A DNA stretch of 19,924 nucleotides from an uncultured Lachnospiraceae bacterium (GTDB lineage: Bacteria > Bacillota > Clostridia > Lachnospirales > Lachnospiraceae), in NCBI GenBank assembly GCA_910579615.1, contig CAJTUA010000005.1, forward strand, positions 1-19,924. The letters run 5' to 3'. Positions 1 to 7,586 of this stretch are shown here, one piece after another (position 1 is the first letter of the stretch; every line of letters begins with the position of its first letter). Below the pieces are notes generated by a model. It saw only the letters and a list, made by a program, of their open reading frames with translations. It was not told the DNA's origin and ran no database searches. A program made the position numbers and the translations under genes.

Positions 1-208
1 AATTAACCGCCTCTGTTTGCCATTGGAAAATTAATTTTTTACAACTGTAATACTAGTATAATCAACGTGATTTTATTGATATGTTTCCTGTTCGGAATGA
101 AAAAAATCAGGTTGCAAAACAAGGGAACGTGCAAAATGGGAGAATTGTGGAATAAGAGGAAAATCAAAGCTGTAACAATAAAGTTCAAAAGTATTGCTTG
201 AAAAGTAA

Positions 209-475
209 GGAGGGTTTGGTGCGAATGATAAAACTACCCAAACTACCCAAAGTGGTATCCTGGAATTATCGGAGGATGACAGGGTGATTCTCAAAATCGT
301 ACATGATAAACCAACTTTGACACAGAAAGAATATGCGTTAGAGCTTGGATGGACAGTAAATAGAGTGAAGTACTATTTACGGAAAATGAAAACACAGAAA
401 ATTATAAATAGAGTAGGGAGCAGCCACCATGGACATTGGGAACTATTGATAGAGCAGGAGATATGGCAGAAATAA
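209..475 (+). pseudogene. 3' remnant of a RecG-like/AlbA_2 winged-helix regulator
   Basis: The reading frame is open from just after a TAA at 206-208 to the TAA at 473-475. It encodes about 88 residues: a TTQTTQ-type linker followed by a winged helix-turn-helix (LTQKEYALELGWTVNRVKYY, then KIINRVGSSHHGHW). This arrangement is typical of the extreme C-terminus of the large AlbA_2/RecG-like putative transcriptional regulators, which are several hundred residues long. The N-terminal nucleotide-binding-like domain is missing and no open frame continues upstream. A GTG at 284 could give a 63-residue protein, but it cuts into the domain and has only a weak upstream GGAGG. The linker DNA is a perfect 9-base tandem duplication (233-250). 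I read this as a decayed gene end; a small free-standing DNA-binding protein is the alternative. Confidence 0.55.
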
Positions 476-582
476 GTGCGTAATTAATTTTTAGGAAAGG
501 GAGACCATCCGAAAGAGTGGGGAGTATGCACGGACATTTGGATGTAACATTTAAGTGTATCCTAAAGACGCATGGTGAAATC

Positions 583-612
583 TTGACAGGTTGTCTTTTC
601 TGCCTGTATAAT
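583..612 (+). promoter_or_regulatory. Sigma-A promoter, perfect consensus hexamers
   Basis: TTGACA (583-588) and TATAAT (607-612) are separated by 18 bases. It would start transcription near 619, giving a leader of about 105 bases before the small gene at 725. No convincing gene occupies 476-724; the short open frame there has no ribosome binding site and is interrupted by this promoter. Confidence 0.7.
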
Positions 613-724
613 CAAAGAAGAAGCTTACACTCGTACAAACACAGAAAATATTTACGGGAACAGAAAGAAATTTTTCTGCTATGGATGGGGGATGTATGCG
701 GAATTTAAATGGGAGGTGCGTACT

Positions 725-997
725 ATGATGTATCCATATGTAACGCTAAACGACGATACGGAAATTACACATTCTGAAATGTTACCAGATGGAAGGGTAA
801 AAGTATATATCGAGACACCGGATTTAAAAGATGGTTTTCACAATGCGACCTGCTATCTTCCGGATTATACTTGGGAAAATATCAATGGTTATTCGGATGC
901 AGAAATGGATTATTATAAGCAGTTCGTATGTGATAATGCTCATTTGATTATGGAATTCTCCCGAGAAGGAGGTATATTGAATGCCTCAAATTTTTAG
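725..997 (+). CDS. Small uncharacterised protein, partner of DUF4160
   Basis: A 90-residue acidic protein starting MMYPYVTLNDDTEITHSEML. The start is ATG 725 (ATG 728 also possible) because GGGAGG lies at 711-716, eight bases upstream; a longer frame opening at 692 lacks such a site. It has no signal peptide or membrane segment. It resembles, from memory, small proteins commonly encoded just before DUF4160 genes, a position also filled by DUF2442 proteins in other bacteria; this one does not look like a standard DUF2442 sequence. The 3' end overlaps the next gene by 17 bases, which indicates translational coupling and a joint function. The function is unknown; a toxin-antitoxin-like pair is an inference from gene size and arrangement only. 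Confidence 0.7.
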   Translation: MMYPYVTLNDDTEITHSEMLPDGRVKVYIETPDLKDGFHNATCYLPDYTWENINGYSDAEMDYYKQFVCDNAHLIMEFSREGGILNASNF

Positions 998-1259
998 AAT
1001 TGGCTCCTATATCGTCTATTTCTGGTCAAATGAAAGCGACCCATTAGAACCAGTACATGTGCATATTGCTGAGGGGCGGGCAAGCGCAAATGCGACAAAA
1101 GTTTGGATTACAAAATCGGGGAAATCGTTGCTTTGTAATAACAATTCGCACATAGCGGAAAAACTTCTCAGGAATATAATGCGCTACATTGAAGCAAATA
1201 GTAAAACCATAATTGGGATGTGGTATGCCCAGTTTGGGCAAATCAGTTATTTTTGCTGA
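981..1259 (+). CDS. DUF4160 family protein
   Basis: A 92-residue protein. The N-terminus MPQIFRIGSYIVYFWSNE and the following PVHVHIAEGRASANATKVWI are the hallmark of DUF4160, including the P-V-H-V-H histidine pair and the late Y-F-C ending. AAGGAGG at 966-972 lies eight bases before ATG 981, a very strong start. The gene starts inside the end of the upstream small gene, so the two form a coupled unit behind the promoter at 583-612. DUF4160 has no established biochemical role known to me. The conserved histidines could be metal-binding or catalytic, which is inference. Its length is normal for the family, so it looks intact. Confidence 0.85.
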   Translation: MPQIFRIGSYIVYFWSNESDPLEPVHVHIAEGRASANATKVWITKSGKSLLCNNNSHIAEKLLRNIMRYIEANSKTIIGMWYAQFGQISYFC

Positions 1260-1294
1260 AAATAGTTTACGGATGTTGTTGATAATATTAATTC

Positions 1295-1324
1295 TTGACA
1301 AAATATTCCTCTTTCCGGTATAAT
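1295..1324 (+). promoter_or_regulatory. Sigma-A promoter of the secreted GLUG protein gene
   Basis: TTGACA (1295-1300), an 18-base spacer and TATAAT (1319-1324). Like the promoter at 583 it is a perfect consensus pair with the same spacing. The expected start near 1331 leaves about 40 bases before GTG 1371, including an AGGAGG-type ribosome binding site around 1353-1359. Confidence 0.75.
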
Positions 1325-1370
1325 TTAACATGGTATATAGGAACAAAAAAGTTAGGAGGAAGAAAAATTA

Positions 1371-2753
1371 GTGAGTAAAAAGAAAATTTCGATGCTATTA
1401 GTGCTGTGTCTGTTGGTAGGGGGATTGACAGGGCTTGTAGGCGTATTGGATGTACAAGCAGCAAGTAGGTGGAAGGGTTACACAAAGATTTCAACGCCAG
1501 AGGATTTGGCAGACATTATGAATGAACCGGAAGGAAAATATTATCTGGCGAAAAGTATCGATTTGACCTCTTATGGGGTATGGGTACCGATTGAGAATTT
1601 TACTGGTGTCTTTGATGGAAACGGGTATGCGATTAAAAATCTGTCAGGTAGAGGCGGGCTGTTTGGCTCTGTCCGAGGAGCAATTATTCGCAATCTTTCC
1701 CTCCAAAATGTTCAGATTGTGGGAAGTACACAGTATATTGGCGGGATATGTAGTAAAGCTTATGGGACGACGATAGAAAATTGTGCAGTTAGTGGAAATA
1801 TTTCTACCACTTATCCATGTGGTTGGAACGAAGTCGCCTGCCTTGGGGGATTGGTTGGTTACATTGGCAAAGAAGATGAGAAAGAAACCAAAATCATGAA
1901 ATGTATCAATCTTGCTGAACTTGTAAATGCAGCAAATCGTATTCGCATAGGTGGAATTGTTGGGATGGTAGATGATACTACGATACTGGAAAATTGTATC
2001 AATAGTGGTGCAGTTGTAGATGATTGTAGTACAAGTGCCTATGCAGGTGGTATTATTGCTTCAGCATCTGCTTCTGTTTCCAACCAGGTGACCATTAAAA
2101 ATTGCTACAATATGGGGAAAGTAGCTTCGAAAGAATATGCAGGAGGAATCTGTGGTAACTCGCGTGTTAATTACGAAACATCATCAAAAGTGCAGATTTT
2201 AAATTGCTTGAATACTGGGGAAATAACGGGTGCAATTGGTGGTACTGGAGCAGTGGTGGGATATGTTGCTGCTGGTTTTTATACCTTAAATTGTGTTTAC
2301 CTTACGGATGAAAAGGCGGGAATTAATGCGGGAATTGATTGGTATGGCTCTGGAACTGCAGTAGGGCTTAGTGCGAAAGCGCTAAATCAATCTGGTTTAA
2401 AGAAACAAAAGTATTATAAGGGTTGGGATTTTGAGGAAACTTGGAGTTTCAAGGAAGGAATTAATAATGGTGGTGTGATATTGAAAAGTACGGATGTTGT
2501 AAAATTTTATTCCTTAGATAAGGTGAAGGCATCTGTAAAATCTGGAAGTTACAGCAAGGCTCAAGTAGTGGAGTTGACTGCTGCGGAAGGAGCAAAGATT
2601 TATTATACGACTGACGGTACAAAGCCAACTACGAAATCGACACTTTATACAAAGCCAATCAAAGTATCAAAGACCACAGAAATTAAGGCGATTGCCGTTT
2701 TGAAGGGTTATAAAAATAGTAATACAATTACTTTCACATATACAATAAAGTAG
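1371..2753 (+). CDS. Secreted GLUG-repeat protein with chitobiase-like C-terminal domain
   Basis: 460 residues from a GTG start preceded by TTAGGAGGAAG. Residues 1-31 form a signal peptide: lysine-rich start, hydrophobic core LLVLCLLVGGLTGLVGVL, and a likely cleavage after VQA. Residues from about 60 to 320 contain repeated units of the type FDGNGYAIKNLSGRGGLFG, GGICSKAYGTTIENCAVSG, GGIVGMVDDTTILENCINSG and GGICGN...NCLNTGEI, typical of GLUG-like right-handed beta-helix proteins. The last 75 residues (YYTTDGTKPTTKSTLY, KTTEIKAIAVLKGYKNS) match the chitobiase/beta-hexosaminidase C-terminal fold. There is no LPXTG anchor or surface-layer domain, so release or loose wall association is likely. 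A role in carbohydrate or host-surface binding is inference. It has its own promoter and no clear terminator before the gltB promoter. Confidence 0.85.
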   Translation: MSKKKISMLLVLCLLVGGLTGLVGVLDVQAASRWKGYTKISTPEDLADIMNEPEGKYYLAKSIDLTSYGVWVPIENFTGVFDGNGYAIKNLSGRGGLFGSVRGAIIRNLSLQNVQIVGSTQYIGGICSKAYGTTIENCAVSGNISTTYPCGWNEVACLGGLVGYIGKEDEKETKIMKCINLAELVNAANRIRIGGIVGMVDDTTILENCINSGAVVDDCSTSAYAGGIIASASASVSNQVTIKNCYNMGKVASKEYAGGICGNSRVNYETSSKVQILNCLNTGEITGAIGGTGAVVGYVAAGFYTLNCVYLTDEKAGINAGIDWYGSGTAVGLSAKALNQSGLKKQKYYKGWDFEETWSFKEGINNGGVILKSTDVVKFYSLDKVKASVKSGSYSKAQVVELTAAEGAKIYYTTDGTKPTTKSTLYTKPIKVSKTTEIKAIAVLKGYKNSNTITFTYTIK

Positions 2754-2780
2754 CAAAATCACTCACCCAAAGAAAAACAC

Positions 2781-2809
2781 TTGCATTTTCCAAAAACTTA
2801 TGTTATGAT
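2781..2809 (+). promoter_or_regulatory. Promoter of the gltBD operon
   Basis: TTGCAT (2781-2786), 17-base spacer and TATGAT (2804-2809); each box is a 5/6 or 4/6 match to consensus. Initiation near 2816 gives a leader of about 160 bases before gltB, containing the hairpin described separately. Confidence 0.6.
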
Positions 2810-2822
2810 TCCACCTATGAAC

Positions 2823-2890
2823 AAAGGCGTTCAAAAAATCGGCAGATTTTATCAGTCAGCGGATTTTTTGGACGCCTTTCTTGTTTTGCG
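2823..2890 (+). promoter_or_regulatory. gltB leader hairpin, terminator-like (possible attenuator)
   Basis: Arms 2823-2840 and 2862-2879 form an 18-pair stem with a single G-U wobble and a 21-base loop, followed by the T-rich run CTTGTTTTG. It starts only about seven bases after the predicted transcription start and precedes gltB by about 100 bases, so it cannot be ending an upstream transcript that begins elsewhere in this promoter region. Downstream, 2894-2901 can pair with 2924-2932 (one bulge), while GCATA at 2929-2933 can instead pair with TATGC near 2944-2948, so alternative folds exist. Attenuation is inferred; no known riboswitch consensus was recognised. Confidence 0.55.
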
Positions 2891-2977
2891 GCAATGTGGG
2901 CAGGGAATTGGCATCTGGCAGCAGCCCCGCATACCCGTAAAGCTATGCACTTTCGGAAAGGATGTAGGAGGATGAGA

Positions 2978-5900
2978 ATGGAAGAGGAAGTTAAACGCAA
3001 ACCCGCAGGGCTTTATAGCCCGCGTTTTGAGCACGACAACTGCGGCATTGGTGCCGTTGTCAATATCAAGGGAAGAAAGTCCCACGAGACGGTGGAACAG
3101 GCGCTGAAAATTGTGGAAAATCTGGAACACCGCGCGGGCAAGGACGCTGAGGGCAAGACCGGGGATGGTGTCGGCATCCTGCTGCAAATTTCGCATAAAT
3201 TTTTCAAAAAAGCTGTGAAACCATGCAACATCGATTTGGGGGAAGAACGCGATTATGGTGTCGGCATGTTCTTTTTCCCACAGGATGAGCTGCGCCGCAA
3301 CCAGGCAAAAAAGATGTTTGAAATCATCATCGAAAAAGAAGGCATGGAATTTTTAGGCTGGCGCACGGTGCCAACCCATGAGGAAATCTTAGGGCACAAA
3401 GCGCTTGACTGTATGCCGCACATTTTGCAGTGCTTCATCAAACGCCCGAAGGAAGCCGCGCAGGGGCTTGCCTTTGACCGCAAGCTCTATATTGCGCGCC
3501 GTGTCTTTGAACAGAGCAATGACAATACTTATGTCGTCTCACTCTCCAGCCGCACCATTGTCTACAAGGGCATGTTTCTGGTCGGTCAGCTGCGCCAGTT
3601 TTTCACTGATTTGCAGGAGAAGGAATACGAATCCGCGATTGCCATTGTGCATTCCCGTTTTTCTACAAACACGAACCCGAGCTGGCAGCGGGCGCACCCG
3701 AACCGCTTCATTGTCCACAATGGCGAAATCAACACGATTCGCGGCAACGCTGACAAGATGCTTGCGCGCGAGGAGACGATGGAATCAAAATACTTAAAAG
3801 GCGAGTTCCACAAAATCCTCCCGGTGGTCAACACCGAGGGGTCAGATTCGGCAATGCTTGACAATACATTGGAATTTCTTGTGATGAGCGGGATGGAGCT
3901 GCCGCTCGCCGTGATGATTACCATTCCGGAGCCCTGGGCGAACGATATGAGCATCCGGCAGGAGAAAAAAGATTTCTACCAGTATTACGCTACGATGATG
4001 GAGCCGTGGGATGGTCCGGCATCCATTCTCTTTTCGGACGGTGATTTGATGGGGGCGGTGCTTGACCGTAACGGCCTGCGCCCTTCGCGCTACTACATTA
4101 CTTCGGACGACAATGTAATCCTTTCCTCCGAGGTTGGCGTGCTTGATATTCCGGTGGAAAAGATTGTGAAAAAAGAGCGCCTTCGCCCGGGTAAGATGCT
4201 TTTGGTCGATACTGTAAAGGGCGAGGTTATTGATGACGAGGAGCTAAAAATGCAGTATGCAGCCCGCAAGCCTTACGGCGAGTGGCTGGATACAAAGCTG
4301 ATTCGCCTGAAAGATTTGAAAATTCCGAATCAGCGCGTGGATGAATTTTCGCAGGAGGAGCGCCTGCGTCTGATGAAGGCGTTCGGCTACAGCTATGAGG
4401 ATTTTAAGACCTCGATTTTGCCGATGGCAAAGGATGGGATTGAACCGACCGCGGCCATGGGCGTGGATTCCTCGCTTGCGGTGCTCTCGAAAAAAAGGCA
4501 GCCGCTCTTTAATTATTTCCGGCAGCTTTTTGCACAGGTAACCAACCCGCCGATTGACTGTATCCGCGAGGAAATTGTTACGAGCACGACGGTCTATATC
4601 GGGGAGGACGGCAATCTTTTGGAGGAAAAGGCAGAAAACTGCCATGTGCTCAAAATCAACAACCCGATTTTGACGGACACCGACCTGCTAAAGATTAAAA
4701 ACATGGACCAGCCGGGCTTTGCCTCGGCAGTTATCCCGATTATATATTATAAGAACACGTCACTTGAAAAGGCAATTGACCATCTTTTCCTCGATGCTGA
4801 CCGCGCATACAAAGAGGGGGCGAACATCCTGATTCTTTCCGACCGCGGCGTGGATGAAAACCATGTTGCAATTCCGTCGCTTCTGGCAGTTTCGGCAATG
4901 CAGCAGCATCTGGTGCGCACAAAGAAGCGCACGAGCGTGGCAATGATTTTAGAGAGCGCGGAGCCGCGTGAGGTGCATCATTTTGCAACTCTGTTGGGCT
5001 ATGGCGCGAGTGCCGTCAACCCATATCTGGCGCAGGATGCGATTCGCTATCTGATTGAGAGCCATATGCTTGACAAGGATTATTATGCCGCGGTGGATGA
5101 CTACAATGCGGCGGTGCTGCATGGCATTGTAAAAATTGCTGCCAAAATGGGGATTTCGACGATACAGTCCTACCAGGGCGCAAAGATTTTCGAGGCAATC
5201 GGTATTGGCAGGGAAGTGATTGACAAATATTTTACGGACACAGTCAGCCGCATCGGCGGCATTGGAATCCGCGACATTGAAAAACAGGTGGATGACTTGC
5301 ATTCGAGCGCATTCGACCCGTTGGGACTGGGTGTTGATTTAACGCTTGAAAGCGCGGGCAGCCACAAGATGCGCAGTGGCAAGGAGGAGCATCTGTACAA
5401 TCCGCTCACCATCCATTTGCTGCAGCAGGCGGCGAAAAACGGCAGCTACGAGACATTTCAGGAATATTCCCGCGTCATTACCGAGGAAGAAAAGGGCATC
5501 CATCTGCGCGGGCTTGTGGATTTTAATTTCCCGGAAAAAGGGATTTCCATCGACGAGGTGGAGAGCGTGGACGCCATTGTAAAACGCTTTAAGACCGGGG
5601 CAATGTCTTACGGTTCGATTTCTAAGGAGGCGCATGAAACACTGGCGGTTGCGATGAACCGTCTGGGCGGCAAATCAAACAGCGGCGAGGGCGGTGAGAG
5701 CCTGGAGCGGCTTACCATTGGGGAGGACGGCGAGAACCGCTGTTCGGCGATTAAGCAGGTGGCATCCGGCCGCTTTGGCGTGACCTCACGTTACCTTGTC
5801 AGTGCAAAGGAAATCCAGATTAAGATGGCGCAGGGCGCAAAGCCGGGCGAAGGCGGGCACCTTCCGGCGGGCAAGGTCTACCCTTGGATTGCCAAAACCA

Positions 5901-7525
5901 GGCATTCCACGCCGGGCGTGGCGCTGATTTCACCGCCGCCGCACCACGATATTTACTCGATTGAAGATTTGGCGCAGTTGATTTATGATTTGAAAAATGC
6001 AAACACACAGGCAAGGATTTCGGTAAAGCTTGTCTCCGAGGCGGGCGTTGGCACGGTTGCGGCGGGTGTTGCAAAGGCAGGGGCGGGCGTGATTTTGATT
6101 TCCGGCTATGACGGCGGCACGGGCGCGGCACCGCGCAGCTCCATCCACAATGCGGGCCTGCCGTGGGAGTTAGGGCTTGCGGAGACGCACCAGAATCTGA
6201 TTGCGAACGGGCTGCGTGAGCGCGTGGTGATTGAGACGGACGGCAAGCTGATGACCGGGCGCGATGTTTTGGTGGCAGCGCTTCTTGGCGCGGAGGAATT
6301 TGGCTTTGCGACCGCGCCGCTTGTGACGATGGGATGCGTGATGATGCGCGTCTGCAATTTGGATACCTGCCCGGTCGGCGTGGCGACGCAGAACCCGGAG
6401 CTTCGCGCTCGGTTTAAAGGAAAACCGGAATACGTGGAAAACTTCATGCGTTTTGTGGCGCAGGAATTGCGTGAATACATGGCAAAGCTTGGAGTCCGCA
6501 CGGTGAACGAGCTCGTTGGGCGCACGGATTTTCTGCGTGTCTGTGATGCGGCGGCACAGCAAAATCCGGGAATTGATTTGTCCGCGATTTTAAACAACCC
6601 GTATGCAAATGGGAAAGAAGCGCATTGCTTTGACCCAAAAAAGGTCTATGATTTCGAATTGGAAAAGACGGTGGACGAACAGCTTTTAAAGAAATTAAAG
6701 CCTGCGATGGAAACGGGAAAACCGGCGGCCGTCGAGGTGAAATTAAGCAATATCAACCGCACGTTCGGAACGATTACAGGCGCGGAAATCACAAGAAGGT
6801 TTGGTGATACGCTTGCGGAGGATACCTATCAGATTGAATGCGTTGGCGCGGGTGGGCAGAGTTTCGGCGCATTTATACCAAAGGGCATGACAATCCGTCT
6901 TTCCGGCGACAGCAACGATTATTTCGGAAAAGGACTTTCTGGCGGCAAGCTGATTGTTGCACCGCCAAAGGGCGCGCGTTTTAAGGCGGAGGAAAATGTG
7001 ATTATCGGCAATGTGGCGCTTTACGGCGCGACAAGCGGCAAAGCTTTTATTGCGGGTATTGCGGGCGAGCGTTTCTGTGTGCGCAATTCCGGCGCGACGG
7101 CGGTGGTCGAGGGCGTCGGGGAGCATGGCTGTGAGTATATGACGGGCGGCCGCGTCGTGATTTTAGGGAATGTCGGGAAGAATTTTGCAGCGGGGATGAG
7201 CGGCGGGATTGCTTATGTACTGGATGCGGATTCGAGTCTTTACAAGAAAATTAATAAGGCGTTGGTTTCCTTTGAGGCGGTGACGGAGAAATATGATGTG
7301 ATGGAATTAAAGGATATGATTGCGGAGCATGCAAAGAGCACCGGTTCAGAGCGGGCGAAGGAGATTCTGGAGAATTTTATGGAATATTTGCCGAAGTTTA
7401 AGAAGATTATTCCACACGATTACCGCAGGATGCTGATGACGATTTATCAGATGGAGGAGAAGGGGTTAAGCAGCGAGCAGGCACAGATTGAGGCGTTTTA
7501 TGCCAACAGCGTGAAAGGGCTGTAA
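2978..7525 (+). CDS. gltB: Glutamate synthase large subunit (GOGAT alpha)
   Basis: 1515 residues, normal for the family. It transfers the glutamine amide to 2-oxoglutarate in the cytoplasm to make glutamate, with GltD supplying electrons. ATG 2978 is chosen because AGGAGG at 2966-2971 is six bases upstream; frames opening at 2894 or 2972 have no suitable site. Residues 1-21 are a propeptide, exposing Cys22 of H-D-N-C-G-I-G as the class II glutaminase nucleophile. Supporting glutaminase motifs are VHSRFSTNTNPSWQRAHPNR and HNGEINTIRGN. Next come the central domain, then the FMN-binding synthase domain (MSYGSISKEAHETL, KPGEGGHLPAGK, SGYDGGTGAAPRSS). The 3Fe-4S cysteines are Cys1120, Cys1126 and Cys1131. 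The C-terminal GXGXG domain contains GDSNDYFGKGLSGGK. The gene leads an operon with gltD, 61 bases downstream. No damage seen. Confidence 0.97.
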   Translation: MEEEVKRKPAGLYSPRFEHDNCGIGAVVNIKGRKSHETVEQALKIVENLEHRAGKDAEGKTGDGVGILLQISHKFFKKAVKPCNIDLGEERDYGVGMFFFPQDELRRNQAKKMFEIIIEKEGMEFLGWRTVPTHEEILGHKALDCMPHILQCFIKRPKEAAQGLAFDRKLYIARRVFEQSNDNTYVVSLSSRTIVYKGMFLVGQLRQFFTDLQEKEYESAIAIVHSRFSTNTNPSWQRAHPNRFIVHNGEINTIRGNADKMLAREETMESKYLKGEFHKILPVVNTEGSDSAMLDNTLEFLVMSGMELPLAVMITIPEPWANDMSIRQEKKDFYQYYATMMEPWDGPASILFSDGDLMGAVLDRNGLRPSRYYITSDDNVILSSEVGVLDIPVEKIVKKERLRPGKMLLVDTVKGEVIDDEELKMQYAARKPYGEWLDTKLIRLKDLKIPNQRVDEFSQEERLRLMKAFGYSYEDFKTSILPMAKDGIEPTAAMGVDSSLAVLSKKRQPLFNYFRQLFAQVTNPPIDCIREEIVTSTTVYIGEDGNLLEEKAENCHVLKINNPILTDTDLLKIKNMDQPGFASAVIPIIYYKNTSLEKAIDHLFLDADRAYKEGANILILSDRGVDENHVAIPSLLAVSAMQQHLVRTKKRTSVAMILESAEPREVHHFATLLGYGASAVNPYLAQDAIRYLIESHMLDKDYYAAVDDYNAAVLHGIVKIAAKMGISTIQSYQGAKIFEAIGIGREVIDKYFTDTVSRIGGIGIRDIEKQVDDLHSSAFDPLGLGVDLTLESAGSHKMRSGKEEHLYNPLTIHLLQQAAKNGSYETFQEYSRVITEEEKGIHLRGLVDFNFPEKGISIDEVESVDAIVKRFKTGAMSYGSISKEAHETLAVAMNRLGGKSNSGEGGESLERLTIGEDGENRCSAIKQVASGRFGVTSRYLVSAKEIQIKMAQGAKPGEGGHLPAGKVYPWIAKTRHSTPGVALISPPPHHDIYSIEDLAQLIYDLKNANTQARISVKLVSEAGVGTVAAGVAKAGAGVILISGYDGGTGAAPRSSIHNAGLPWELGLAETHQNLIANGLRERVVIETDGKLMTGRDVLVAALLGAEEFGFATAPLVTMGCVMMRVCNLDTCPVGVATQNPELRARFKGKPEYVENFMRFVAQELREYMAKLGVRTVNELVGRTDFLRVCDAAAQQNPGIDLSAILNNPYANGKEAHCFDPKKVYDFELEKTVDEQLLKKLKPAMETGKPAAVEVKLSNINRTFGTITGAEITRRFGDTLAEDTYQIECVGAGGQSFGAFIPKGMTIRLSGDSNDYFGKGLSGGKLIVAPPKGARFKAEENVIIGNVALYGATSGKAFIAGIAGERFCVRNSGATAVVEGVGEHGCEYMTGGRVVILGNVGKNFAAGMSGGIAYVLDADSSLYKKINKALVSFEAVTEKYDVMELKDMIAEHAKSTGSERAKEILENFMEYLPKFKKIIPHDYRRMLMTIYQMEEKGLSSEQAQIEAFYANSVKGL

Positions 7526-7586
7526 GGACTGCTCCATGCAAATATTGATATGAGAATATGCAGGATATAAAATTAGGAGGAGAATC

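Noticed and set aside
517..708. 63-codon frame before the DUF4160 pair
   Set aside because: Contains the consensus promoter 583-612, lacks a ribosome binding site and has no recognisable protein features.
2894..2977. N-terminal extension of gltB from ATG 2894
   Set aside because: No ribosome binding site there, while AGGAGG precedes ATG 2978; the extension would also give an untypically long propeptide before Cys22.
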